Assembly: GCF_963675165.1 (NCBI RefSeq)
Contig: NC_087379.1
Coordinates: 8,149,839 to 8,213,838, forward strand
Direction of reading: 5' to 3'
Source: Halichondria panicea
Lineage: Eukaryota; Porifera; Demospongiae; Suberitida; Halichondriidae
DNA: 64,000 nucleotides
Shown: positions 41,127 to 53,400 of the stretch, one piece after another
Layout of the letters: every line of letters starts with the position of its first letter
Position numbering within the stretch: position 1 is the stretch's first letter
Translations under genes and position numbers: made by a program
The notes under the pieces: model-generated
What the model saw: only the letters and a program-made list of their open reading frames with translations
Database searches by the model: none
What the model was told of the DNA's origin: nothing

Positions 41127-41467
41127 TTTAAATGGAGAGTCAACATTTTTTTAGTTCGTACCATAATCAAATGCAACAAGTTATATTATGAATGCTGCAC
41201 GGTACGCGTGGTGGAGGTGGCTCTGAGTTAGAGGAGGACTCACTGAGAACCCTAATCTACTAATCCACCACCCTAACCACTAAGCCACACCTATTCTTCC
41301 CAAAGCTATCATTCATCACATTTATTATGCTCAGAGTTATTTTATTGTTTTACAGCAGATTCCAGATTTGTAGAAAATTAATAATTATAATAACCCTAGA
41401 TGCATGTACAATAAAATAAAAAAAAATTAGGAATACATAAATTAGAATATTGATTGTTCTACATAGT
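41127..41467. other. Convergent spacer CYB5RL / OGA, unit 1
   Basis: The spacer contains a plus-strand AATAAA at about 41411 (CYB5RL) and the reverse complement of AATAAA near 41340 (OGA). A tRNA-like stretch lies at 41205-41295. Confidence 0.5.
41205..41295 (-). repeat. tRNA-like relic or SINE head
   Basis: On the minus strand 'tggcttagtggttaggg' fits a Pol III A box (GGCTTAGTGG), and 'gggttctcagtgagtcc' vaguely resembles a degenerate B box. No cloverleaf closes. The unit-2 copy is at about 50214-50300. Confidence 0.35.
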
Positions 41468-44400
41468 TCACAATAGTCGTCCTAAGATAAGCACATCTTC
41501 GGGTGGTGATCCTTTACCAGATGCATCGGCATCCAATCTGAGTATCTTGAAACCGATCTTCTTATAGAATTTCTTTGCACGTTCGTTTTGGGCGTTCATT
41601 TCCAGATGTACACCATGAGACCCTGCAGCAGGCAAGAGCATCAAGTGCACAGTTGTGAGCTATTGAAACCAGCTACTTGGAGGAACACTACAGGCTCTTA
41701 TATATACTTAAAATATACTTGTGAGGCTTGCTTAAATATGAATATGTTTTACGTACAAGGCAAACTACATCACAACAAGATAATTCCCAGATGGACAGAT
41801 AACCTTTAGCCTTGAGAGTGGCGAGGAGCGTCTTGAGCATACGTGTGCCCACTCCTTGTCCTTGTGCCCTCTTCATGAGGTCGATGTGCATGTGAGAGGG
41901 GTAGTCACGCTGGAGACGAGGCGGGAGGAAGAAGCTAGGCCGGAACAAATCCTCAAGCAACTCCTGCAAAGGACATGGTAACAGCTAGTACATAAATTTT
42001 AATTTGCTGCAATTTGTGTTTTAGGCTTTTAGAGAGCAATGTCATCGTGTGAGTATAACTTTATGTACTTTTTTTCCTATAATAGTATACACTGCAAAAC
42101 TTCAACTATAGCACACAAATAACATGCTCACGACTTATAAGACCTAGAACAGTACCTCCTCCGGGTTGGGTCCCTTCTCTCTGACCTCCAGAGGGGGAAC
42201 TGGGTAGTCGTTGGTGACGAGTGGTAGCCACTCCTCCAGGTACGCCTTGTAGAAAGCCTGAGAGTCTAGCGTGGCCAACATGTAGCCGCACACACCCAGA
42301 GCATCCTCCAGAACAAAGCAGAGGTCAGGGCTGAGGGTGAGGTATGGACCAACAAACCTGGGGGGGAGGGGGGTTGAAATAAGTTATGAACAAAAAACCA
42401 TAATGGATTGTGTAACGATATGGGAACGAAGTGCGAACAGGTTAGTGAACTGAGAATGTATTGTCTAAGTGATCTCATGAATGCCCTCCTAGTGATATAC
42501 AAGCATAAGTACAGTACAATGTTTATAATCAATACGTGTCATCATGTACGTGATAAGCGAACAGCTACTACACAACGTACTGTACATGGTATGATAAGCA
42601 GCTCACCTGTCTCCCAGCATGTTAGGAAAGTTGGGGAAGTCCCTTGTTGCATCCCGCCCACTGTTTCCCGTCTCCAGGCAGGTCTGATAGACGAGGGCCT
42701 TGTCGTCAAGACGATACGGGCGTATGGTGTATATCACAGGGGAGGGGGGCTCGGGAGGAGTGTGACCACGCCCATAAAGCTTCTTAGAGCCTCGAACTTG
42801 AGGAAGTAGCCGCTAGAGGGGAACGAGGGCAAAGGTCACACAACCAAGGCCTAACTGGAGGGGGGTCACTGAACATGAGAGGCCTTTAGCATAAATTGCT
42901 TAAGAACCAGAAAAAACCAGTTTCCACTTGAATGAAGATTGTTTTCTAAGAACCAGAAAACCATACCTATTCTACAGTGGAACCTCTGAACAAACCCTCC
43001 GCCTTTATAAGCTTTAACAAGATCAGAGGCTCCACTGTAACCATGGTTTTGAACCACCATCAAAGGTACAAAATCACAAATTATTTTTTCAATACATTGT
43101 AGATACAACAATTCAAAAACAAGCATTTTGCAAAAAACAGAAGGTGAGAATGGAAATGAGAGTGAGTTGTTGTCTATGACAACTGTTGAGAGATAATAAT
43201 TATTCTGATAATTCATAAAGTGATTTTTTAAGTAGTTTCTTTATTGCTGAATCAACTGTTAATTAAATTGTGGTTGATGATTAAAATTATTATTATTAAT
43301 TATTAATTAAACAATTATTGTGAGAATGAATTTAAGCTAGAGCAGAAATTATTAACAACTTAACAAGAATAGAGTGTTTGTTACAGCAGTAATCACCAGC
43401 ACCAGAGAGAGCATCCAAGAGAGAGACAAGCACCACACACACACACACACACACACCACATAAGGGGCCACCTGCCTAAACAGCCCTCAGGCTAATTATT
43501 ATTATTAGATTAGAATGGTGTGTCCATGTTGTGTATCGGCACACAGTGGCAGACGTTATACATCGCGTGCTACACAGTGGTTAGGGGGGAGAGAGAAAGC
43601 CCAACGGTTACCTTCCATACCAGAATAATCATATAGAATAAGGGATTCGACTACATGCATACCGTAGTTGATTAATTACAGCGCCACTCTAATTATACGA
43701 AATTTAAATAATTATTTCTCCCTATATCACCATACGTTCATTTGGTACATATCGTATAAGCGCGAAATTTTCGAGTCATTTGAATTTCGTGAAATGGCCT
43801 CTAAAAGCATTTCGTTGGAATAAATTTGCGCTATTTGGTCAAATCATAGATAAAAGAGAAAGGGATTGGCAACAGAATGCACTTCCGGTACCATCCGTGT
43901 TTCGCCTCGAGGCTTACTTCTAACGTGGGAGTCTAAACATGAATAATTCATGAGAATTGTTTTTGCCGTCTGTAAAAAAGTCTACAAGCAGTTCTACTGC
44001 TAAACATCAACTTCACCTCATTTGTGTGGCGATTTGGGACATAGCACACTACTTAGTAACACAACCTTAGCTATAGGAACACAAGCATGAAAAAGCCTCT
44101 GACAGAGGCTCTCTGTACCTCTAGCTACTTCACGAAAACCAAGATTATATTCTAAATGATACCTACCATCAGGGGGCATGTGTTTAAGTTGGAGGGGTCT
44201 TTGAGAAGTAGGCATTAGACACAATAAGTTTCCCGGGTTTTCGCGGGAGTTTTAGGGCGAAACACGGATGGTTTCAGGCCCATCTGTGTACATTCAATGT
44301 AAAAGCATCACGTGAACTGCCCCCGTTGCCAATCCCTTTCTCTTCTATCTATGATCAAATGACGTTGCGTCTTCTGTTAGATATAAGCATTTCGTGGACC

Positions 44401-47400
44401 TAATTTTCACGGATTGCTAACCCACGAAAACAGCGAAAATTAAGTCCTTCGAAAATTTTGTGCTGTACGGTTGTCTTGCAATGTCTGGCGCTGTAATGTA
44501 CATCAACTACGGTGGAGATAGAGGCCTACATACCTGCATTTCAGCTGTGATTCCGCCCCTAGGAACATGGGGCTCATGGTCTGGGTTGACATCACTCCCA
44601 CCAGCCTCTGTGCGGTGGAGGGAATGCCAAGGATTAGTGAAGGCCATTGTAAACATGTCTTAATTGCACAGCTGGCAGCCATTAGACAATCACACACCCA
44701 CACAACATGGTATCGAAACAATAACAAGATTTTATACGTCATCTAAACTTGTAAAAAGCTGACACATTATCAAACAATTGCTTCCTTTGCAAAGACTATA
44801 CATGTACACACTGTATAGCGAGTATATTTCGAGGGCATAAATGTTTGCGATTTTCGTTGATAAAGCATGTACCGCGAACATTTATACCCTCACATGCATG
44901 CATACTGTAAAAAGGCTACAGTTGAGCCTCGGTTATCCGAATCCCGGTTATCCGAATCCTCGATTATCCGAATGCTAGAGCATAGTGCAATCTGAGCATG
45001 CGCAGTAGGAAATTGCCCACGTGGCTGGCAAAAAGAAGCCAGCTGGCATGTTTTGATTATCCGAATATTTCACTTACCCGAATGGGCCCGGGGACAAAGG
45101 TGTTCGGATAACCGAGGCTCAACTGTACTATTAAATCTGCAAAAATCTTTCTAATGGCATTTTCCGCAAAACTTTATATATACCCTCAAAATATACACGC
45201 TATATGGTACATGTACACACACAAGATGCTTACCCAACCAGGCCACATAAGAGTCCAGGAGCATTGTGGTCTCCTTGGCATCCCAGCTGTACTGGTAGAG
45301 GTCATAGAGGAGTGGGCGGTTGGGGATGGTGGTCAGGTGAGCATACATGTCACTGACGCACGCACATACAGTATGAAACTTCTTAGCTCTTTCACACCAG
45401 CGAGAGACCTGGGGAGGGGGGGGGGGAGAAAAGGCCAATCAATATGTAGGCAGCATAATTATCATGTACTGTACACATAAGTTTATAATAAAGACATGCT
45501 GCAGCTGCCAATAGTGGTTACTGGTAGTGGAAATAACTTCTAAGCCATTGCACAACTGCTAACAGCTGCTAGGGTGTCAGGTGATCAGCTACTTCACATG
45601 GTAATACATAATCACATGATACAATACAATTAGACACCCCATTAGTACATATGTAGCTCACATCGACTAAGTTCATCCCTTCCTCCAGAGGAGAGTCGCA
45701 TGTTTCACCGTCACTCTGCAGTCCATCGTCCGGCTCCATTCTCTCCACACTCCTCACACCACCGCCCACTCCACCCACGCAGTCCACTGGTTCACACCCC
45801 TTCAACTTCTCGTAGCTCTGCAGCAAACTATACCCGGGCGCATTCTCTTTAAGCCAGCAAAACTCCTTCAAAACGTGCAAGGCCTGTTCCCCGTGCTGGT
45901 GGGGAAGGAAAAAATAGTCTACCATTAGACAGAGATCTTTGAATGTGAATTGCTCTGATATAGAAGCCTCTTCAATAGCGCCCTCCACTCTAGGTGGTGA
46001 GGGCACACCCATTGCACTACTGCCTATTTCTTCCTGATCAGAGCAGCCCATTTGTTCAGCATCTATTGCCTTGGCTATGGACTCGGCATCTTTCACGGGT
46101 TTATAGTGTTCTGGTTTGCGTCGTGGGATTTTGAACTCTGCGAACCAATCCTTGAGAGAAGCTACCAGTGCCAATTTGGGGTCGTAAAATGAATCGCCGT
46201 TCCCACTACGTGCGCATTCCTTAGATTTTATATCACTTGAAATATCCAGCGAGGTTAGGTCCGGTGATTCTTCCATCTCGAGCAGCATGGCTTGTCTTGT
46301 TGGGGAGGCTCTTTTGTTGAGAGTATTGGAGCACTTGCTCCACTGGGCTAGGGTGTGTATGGCCACATAGTTGGCACCGTATTCACAGTTTGGGTTTGTT
46401 ACTACACCGCGAAGTTTTTGTAGTAGACCTACGGATCGTCCGTCGTATGGACCGAGGAATAATCGGCGTTGATCGTAGTCGTTGGCGTGGATATTGTCCC
46501 AGATGACAGGTGGACGTTTAATGACTGCCGACAATTCTTCAATGGACTCGACTGATATGACCTTTGATATGACCTTAGGACCTGTAAAGAAAACGAAACA
46601 CAATCACTATAACTACAGAGTTGTAGCCGTATCGAAACAATGGAATGGTACAAGTAGTGACTCAGCTGTTCTATTGTACACATGTAGTTAAGAGAAAAAG
46701 GGAGTGCTAGTGTTTATGGTTAAGAATGCAAAAACAATCATTGCTCTGTTAGTAAACCCCAGACTGAATGGAGTCCCTACAAGATTGCACACACACACAA
46801 TCACATGAGGGGAGTAGAGATCAAAGGATTGGCTGATATCGCATGAAACTTGATCTACAACAACTTTTAAAAATGTAATATAATAATAATTATCACGGAA
46901 ATTAGTCTAACTTTCTGATAAGATGAAAGGCTCAGAGGTCATGACTGTAATGCCACTAATTGTTGACCTCACCTGTCCACATGATATCAATGTCAGGGTG
47001 CAGCTCGGCTCCAATGTGTAGCAGATACTGGGAGTCTGCCACGGTGGGTAGTGCCCGGGAGGCACAATATTCTGTGAGGGAGGGGTTATAAGATAATGGT
47101 GTAGATGAGGGGTTAAACGCCAATAGCATGTTTAACTCGTAACGTACAACACTGATGATTCAGACATGTGGAACAGAAAATGCACAATACAAGAAGTTAG
47201 GCATAACAAGAGATTAAGTGCTGCAATTAGTTGGACACAGTTGGTAGGTCACCTGTTGGACAGAATAGGAATGCCTCAGGGCGCTCCAGGTGTGTGTACA
47301 TGTCGTTAGTGATGGTCACTTGAGCATGAGCAAAGGAGGGGAACACTTTCTCATCGGCAGGACACATGTCAGACTCTATGTCATCAAATAGCATGGAAAA

Positions 47401-48410
47401 CGATTTGCAGCCTAGAGCAGCCACCTGGATGAGGAGGGGGCGGGGGTTAGGCACATACACTTGTGGAAAACCAAAATAAATTTCGGATGTACATCAAGGA
47501 TTTACAATAATTATAGCTCAACTATAGGATATGTTATTAGCTCAACTAGGCTGGACAAATATGAACAATAGCGTATGGAAATGTCAGTGCCAAGAGAGTT
47601 AACTAGGTGGTGGGCATGCACACGTGAGATCACCTGATCCAGTTTTCTCTTGAGTAATGTGACATCTTCACAACTGGAGAAGGTGATATCGAGTCCCGGG
47701 GCAATGGCGTATATAAACAGTACCCCTCTGTCCCTGCACTCCTGGATGAGCAGGGAGAGAGTGTTGGCCTCCTCCAGGGTGTAAAGGTCACGCCAGTATG
47801 CACGATGCTTGTCATCGTCTTTAGGGGCGTACAGGTACACGTTGAGTCCCCACACCGACATACTGTGTGTGTGTGTGGGTGGGGTGTGATGTAGCTACAT
47901 AGATTATGTACAAACGAATAATTTATATTGTGCTGGCAATAATTATGTCAAATCTCTTTTGCTTTGATGCACAGAAACTACTTATTTATTGCTGTACGCT
48001 GTTAAAAATATTACTTACTGAGTGAATAGATCACACCTCTGCTCATGGCTCCATGGTCGTCCATAGAAGCCTGCACACACACAGGGACTAGTTACACACA
48101 CACAGAGAGCATTGCCTTGCATGCCATGTCCCATATAATTATAATTATAAAAATTAATAATAAAAAAAATAATTATGCATTTAATAATTATTTGTGGATT
48201 TGTCATATTTAATAGAGCGAATGCAATAAATCCACAGAAACACATGCAATACTGCACATAAGGCCTGTATCTAAACAGCTACAGTGTAATTAAATAGCTT
48301 AAAAATACAAGCATAGCCGGCCACAGGCGCTACTGTACATCATGATAATTATGACGTTTGTTACCTTCAACCACTCCACATAGAAATTGTCTTTGACTTC
48401 TTGCCGCCAT
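41468..48410 (-). CDS. OGA: OGA, protein O-GlcNAcase, copy 1
   Basis: Hydrolase that removes O-GlcNAc from Ser/Thr of nuclear and cytoplasmic proteins. Minus-strand exons 48410-48365, 48070-48019, 47862-47634, 47424-47253, 47071-46973, 46581-45662, 45408-45234, 44607-44534, 42812-42607, 42357-42156, 41963-41804 and 41622-41468 join in frame to 829 residues; human OGA is about 916. The GH84 domain starts GVVEGFYGRPW, with catalytic Asp123-Asp124 in SMLFDDIE and substrate-site residues in [12 protein letters not shown] charged linker and the stalk helices follow ([32 protein letters not shown]). The C-terminal acetyltransferase-like domain ([46 protein letters not shown]) ends DVLILGRLL, as in human. 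The gene converges on CYB5RL. Copy 2 differs by at least three residues. Confidence 0.96.
42975..43037. mobile_element. 63-bp pogo/Tigger-like MITE
   Basis: The ends are inverted repeats: 'cagtggaacctctga' on the left and the reverse complement of 'tcagaggctccactg' on the right (one mismatch; perfect in the unit-2 copy, 52027-52089). TA dinucleotides flank both sides, as expected for a Tc1/mariner/pogo target. Confidence 0.75.
43843..44356. mobile_element. About 515-bp fold-back element in the OGA intron, copy 1
   Basis: The left arm 'catagataaaagagaaaggg' continuing 'attggcaac' is inverted at the right end as 'gttgccaat...ctatctatg'. A second inverted pair, 'ccatccgtgtttcgcc' and 'ggcgaaacacggatgg', lies inside at unequal distances. 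No coding capacity is visible. The equivalent in unit 2 is about 52895-53409. Confidence 0.65.
44813..45206. mobile_element. Fold-back repeat carrying a nested MITE
   Basis: The left end 'tatagcgagtatatttcgag' is matched in inverse by the right end 'aaaatatacacgctata'. Inside, 'gggcataaatgtttgcg' and 'cgcgaacatttataccc' form another palindrome. The unit-2 copy (53872-54056) lacks the 207-bp insertion at 44919-45125. Confidence 0.65.
44919..45125. mobile_element. 207-bp pogo/Tigger-like MITE, present only in unit 1
   Basis: The ends are perfect inverted repeats of 23 bp beginning 'cagttgagcctcggttat'. TA lies on both sides (44917-44918 and 45126-45127). The unit-2 sequence 'aaaaaggctactattaaat' is the exact empty site with a single TA. 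'ggttatccgaat' words recur near the left end. No transposase frame exists, so it must have moved in trans. Confidence 0.95.
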
Positions 48411-48852
48411 CTGATGTATATCACACACTGTTATCTGTCTACAGACATGTTTATAAGCTTCAACAACAATTTTATTGCACACACGATGCGTAATAAAAAT
48501 ATACCAGCTTCGCTGTCGAGTTGACCTTTGAACCCTTGTCAGACCGGATTGACTACTTTACAATATTTCATTCAAATGTACTGTCTATACTCTTAATTAG
48601 AATGACTGTTGAAAATAATGTTTATAACATGAACTTGAGTTTTGTTGGGGATACATACAAGTGACATGCACACACACCATTCATACACATGTGCACATAA
48701 AACACGTATGTAATCACAAATAAATCAAGGCAACAGAAAAGTCCTTCCTGGCACTGTAACGCTGATAAACGGTTCAAAAGAGAGTACATATAAAGAGAGC
48801 CTTAACATGAAAGAGGTAGAAAAGACAAAGTTACAATAGTAGAAAAACAGTA
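48411..48852. other. Spacer between OGA copy 1 and TENT4 fragment
   Basis: The 442-bp A+T-rich spacer has a minus-strand AATAAA near 48473, just upstream of the OGA start, probably the poly(A) signal of the TENT4-like transcript. The same spacer recurs at 57267-57708. Confidence 0.5.
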
Positions 48853-49135
48853 CTAGCTACTCACATCGTTCGTGGTTGATTGTGTTGAGGAGATGGGCGT
48901 GATCGGGGCAGGCTGCTGTTGCGTGTAATGATTTGTCATAGAATAAGAAGCACCATTAACGGGACTATACACCATCGAGGGGTACTGTTGTTGGACGTAT
49001 GTGGGTGTGGTCAATAGCGGCCCCAGCTGTACAAAATACGGTGAACTAGATGCTTGCGGTGAGAGGGGGTGGGCAGGCCAGTTGGCATCCACCCAGTTTC
49101 GATACTCGTCAACTTCAGCCGATACTTGAATAATT
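48853..49135 (-). pseudogene. Truncated 3' end of TENT4-like gene (unit 1)
   Basis: Only the last ~93 codons are present, from IIQVSAEVDEYRNWV to the stop. They look identical to the end of the complete gene at 57709-59115. The reading frame runs into the duplication junction and lacks the whole catalytic domain and promoter. Confidence 0.92.
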
Positions 49136-49206
49136 CCCCCCCCCTGATCCAAAATCCTGGATGCAGCCCTGGGTACCCAAGCTTACTAGTGTTAATATTT
49201 CTACAG

Positions 49207-50135
49207 GGGGTTTGTTGATTCTTCTGAATGCTCTGTGACTAGACAGTACACACCAATCTCTCCACCGGATGAAGATGGTTCCTTTGCTGTGCTTATCAAG
49301 GTGAGCAGCCAGCACACACAGTATGCCATAATGGTTAATATCTGCATGTCCTATAATAGTCTCTCTACAGTTGTACAAAGATGGACGTGTGTCGGAGGTG
49401 ATTAGAGCGTGGGCGGTGGGAACAGTGACTGAATGGAAGGGGCCGTTTGGTGGACTCAACTACAAGCCAAACAAGGTACGAATATTAGGTAGTTACAATA
49501 ATCAGTGTAGTTTGGGTTTAATTAATCATCATTTTAGGTTGTCCATGTAAATAGATATGGAGGCTGGAGCTAACTAACTTCTGTATAACACACACACACA
49601 CACAGTACAGACACACACAGTACAGACACACACACCCCCCCACACACACACACACAGTACAGACACCCCCCCCCACACACACAGTACAGACACACACACC
49701 CCCCCACACACACAGTACAGACACATTGGCATGCTGGCCTGTGGGACCGGGATAGCACCCATGATCCAAGTCATCAGAACAATCATTGAGAACGAGGCTG
49801 ACGACACCTTCATACATCTTGTCTATTCCTCCAGCACACAACACACTGTCCTACTAAAGAAAGAACTTGACAAATACACTGCTTATTGGAACTTTAGATC
49901 ACTGTACGTACTTAGCAAGGCTTCTGAACAAGACACTAAAGCTGATCCGGGACTGATGAAGTATGGAGATAAAGTACACTATGGGAGACTAGACTGTGAG
50001 GTGGTGGGCAGGGAAATGCCTCGGGCATGTACAGAGAGTCATGTGCTGATCTGTGGAACTAGGTCATTCGACAAAGACATGATAAACCATCTTAGTAAGA
50101 TAGGCTATTCCAAAAACATGTATCACAAATTTTAA
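49207..50135 (+). pseudogene. CYB5RL: CYB5RL 5'-truncated copy (exons 2-4 only)
   Basis: Exons 49207-49300, 49371-49475 and 49716-50135 match exons 2-4 of the upstream gene and keep the frame, with RQYTPIS and LACGTGIAPM intact. Exon 1 (oxidoreductase-like motif, start of the FAD domain) and the promoter are missing, because the duplication junction lies in intron 1. A product would need a new start. Confidence 0.9.
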
Positions 50136-50478
50136 TTTTAATGGAGAGTCAACATTTTTTTAGTTCGTACCATAATCAAATGCAACAAGTTATATTATGA
50201 ATGCTGCATGGTACGCGTGGTGGAGGTGGCTCTGAGTTAGAGGAGGACTCACTGAGAACCCTAATCTACTAATCCACCACCCTAACCACTAAGCCACACC
50301 TATTCTTCCCAAAGCTATCATTCATTATGCTCTTCTATACCCAGAGTTATTTTATTGTTTACAGTGGATTCCAGATTTGTAGAAAATTGATAATTATATA
50401 ATAACCCTAGATGCATGTACAATAAAATTAAAAAATTTTAGGAATACATAAATTAGAATATTGATTGTTCTACATAGT

Positions 50479-53400
50479 TCACAATAGTCGTCCTAAGATA
50501 AGCACATCTTCGGGTGGTGATCCTTTACCAGATGCATCGGCATCCAATCTGAGTACCTTGAAACCGATCTTCTTATAGAATTTCTTTGCACGTTCGTTTT
50601 GGGCATTCATTTCCAGATGTACGCCATGAGACCCTGCAGCAGGCAAGAGCATCAAGTGCGGTGAGCCATTGAAACCAGCCACTTGGAGGAACACTACAGG
50701 CTCTTAAATGAAACAATCCGTATAATAATTATACTTATAATATACTTGTGAGGCTTGCTTAAATATGAATATATTTACGTACAAGGCAAACTACAACAGA
50801 ATTAACACAACAAGACAATTCTCAGATGGGGACGAACAACCTTTAGCCTTGAGAGTGGCGAGGAGTGTCTTGAGCATGCGTGTGCCCACTCCTTGTCCCT
50901 GAGCCCTCTTCATGAGGTCGATGTGCATGTGAGAGGGGTAGTCACGCTGGAGACGAGGCGGGAGGAAGAAGCTAGGCCGGAACAAATCCTCGAGCAACTC
51001 CTACAAAGGACATGGTAACAGCTAGTACATAAATTTTAATTTGCTGCAATTTGTGTTTTAGGCTTTTAGAGAGCAATGTCATCGTGTGAGTATAACTTTA
51101 ATGTAATTTTTTTCCTATAATAGTATACACTGCAAAACTTCAACTATAGTACACAAATAACATGCTCACGACTTATAAGACCTAGAACAGTACCTCCTCC
51201 GGGTGGGGTCCCTTCTCTCTGACCTCCAGAGGGGGAACTGGGTAGTCGTTGGTGACGAGTGGTAGCCACTCCTCCAGGTACGCCTTGTAGAAAGCCTGAG
51301 AGTCTAGCGTGGCCAACATGTAGCCGCACACACCCAGGGCATCCTCCAGAACAAAGCAGAGGTCAGGGCTGAGGGTGAGGTATGGACCAACAAACCTGGA
51401 AGGGGGGGGGGTTGATAAACAGAAAACCATAATGGATTATGTAAATGATATGGGAACGAAGTGCGAACAGGTTAGTAAACTGAGAATGATTGTCTAAGTG
51501 ATCTCATGAATGCCCTCCTGGTGATATACAAGCATAAGTACAGTGCAAGCTGTGGACGCAAAAAAATGTTTATAATCAATACTTGTCATCATGTACATGA
51601 TAAGCGAACAGCTACTACACAACGTCCTGTACATGCATGTATGATAAGCAGCTCACCTGTCTCCCAGCATGTTAGGGAAGTTGGGGAAGTCCCCTGTTGC
51701 ATCCCGCCCACTGTTTCCCGTCTCCAGGCAGGTCTGATAGACGAGGGCCTTGTCGTCAAGACGATACGGGCGTATGGTGTATATCACAGGGGAGGGGGGC
51801 TCGGGAGGAGTGTGACCACGCCCATAAAGCTTCTTAGAGCCTCGAACTTGAGGAAGTAGCCGCTAGAGGGGAACGAGGGCAAAGGTCACACAACCAAGGC
51901 CTAACTGGAGGGGGGTCACTGAACATGAGAGGCCTTTAGCATAAATTGCTTAAGAACCAGAAAAAACCAGTTTCCACTTGAATGAAGATTGTTTTCTTTA
52001 AGAACCAGAAAACCATACCTATTCTACAGTGGAACCTCTGAACAAACCCTCCGCCTTTATAAGCTTTAACAAGATCAGAGGTTCCACTGTAACCATGGTT
52101 TTGAACCACCATCAAAGGTACAAAATCACAAATTATTTTTTCAATACATTGTAGATACAACAATTCAAAAACAAGCATTTTGCAAAAAACAGAAGGTGAG
52201 AATGGAAATGAGAGTGAGTTGTTGTCTATGACAACTGTTGAGAGATAATAATTATTCTGATAATTCATAAAGTGATTTTTTAAGTAGTTTCTTTAATTGC
52301 TGAATCAACTGTTAATTAAATTGTGGTTGATGATTAAAATTATTATTATTAATTATTAATTAAACAATTGTTGTGAGAATGAATTTAGCTAGAGCAGAAA
52401 TTATTAACAACTTAACAAGAATAGAGTGTTTGTTACAGCAGTAATCACCAGCACCAGAGAGAGCATCCAAGAGAGAGACAAGCACCACACACACACACAC
52501 ACACACACCACATAAGGGGCCACCTGCCTAAACAGCCCTCAGGCTAATTATTATTATTAGATTAGAATGGTGTGTCCATGTTGTGTATCGGCACACAGTG
52601 GCAGACGTTATACATCGCGTGCTACACAGTGGTTAGGGGGGAGAGAGAAAGCCCAACGGTTACCTTCCATACCAGAATAATCATATAGAATAAGGGATTC
52701 GACTACATGCATACCGTAGTTGATTAATTACAGCGCCACTCTAATTATACGAAATTTAAATAATTATTTCTCCCTATATCACCATACGTTCATTTGGTAC
52801 ATATCGTATAAGCGCGAAATTTTCGAGTCATTTGAATTTCGTGAAATGGCCTCTAAAAGCATTTCGTTGGAATAAATTTGCGCTATTTGGTCAAATCATA
52901 GATAAAAGAGAAAGGGATTGGCAACAGAATGCACTTCCGGTACCATCCGTGTTTCGCCTCGAGGCTTACTTCTAACGTGGGAGTCTAAACATGAATAATT
53001 CATGAGAATTGTTTTTGCCGTCTGTAAAAAAGTCTACGAGCAGTTCTACTGCTAAACATCAACTTCACCTCATTTGTGTGGCCATTTGGGACATAGCACA
53101 CTACTTAGTAACACAACCTTAGCTATAGGAACACAAGCATGAAAAAGCCTCTGACAGAGGCTCTCTGTACCTCTAGCTACTTCACGAAAACCAAGATTAT
53201 ATTCTAAATGATACCTACCATCAGGGGGCATGTGTTTAAGTTGGAGGGGTCTTTGAGAAGTAGGCATTAGACACAATAAGTTTCCCAGGTTTTCGCGGGA
53301 GTTTTAGGGCGAAACACGGATGGTTTCAGGCCCATCTGTGTACATTCAATGTAAAAGCATCACGTGAACTGCCCCCGTTGCCAATCCCTTTCTCTTCTAT

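Larger units (their letters stand above)
42813..44533. other. OGA intron (copy 1) rich in MITE-like elements
   Basis: This 1.7-kb intron holds the 63-bp pogo-like MITE at 42975-43037, a short (CA)n near 43435-43455 and the fold-back element at 43843-44356. The open frame at 42866-43216 has no family match and overlaps the MITE. Confidence 0.6.
40111..49135. repeat. Tandem duplication, unit 1 (about 9.0 kb)
   Basis: Unit 1 spans CYB5RL exons 2-4, a full OGA gene and the last 283 nt of the TENT4-like gene. Unit 2 (49136-57991) repeats it in the same orientation with scattered substitutions and small indels. The junction reads 'tacttgaataatt' (right end of the unit) followed by 'cccccccctgatcc' (left end), with only about 4 bp of shared AATT. 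Confidence 0.95.

Noticed and set aside
41205-41295. A functional tRNA gene in the CYB5RL/OGA spacer
   Set aside because: Only an A-box-like stretch fits; no cloverleaf closes and the B box is degenerate.
42866-43216. 116-codon frame in the OGA intron (and its copy near 51936-52268)
   Set aside because: It overlaps a MITE, has no recognisable domain, and its length differs between duplicates through a frame-changing indel.
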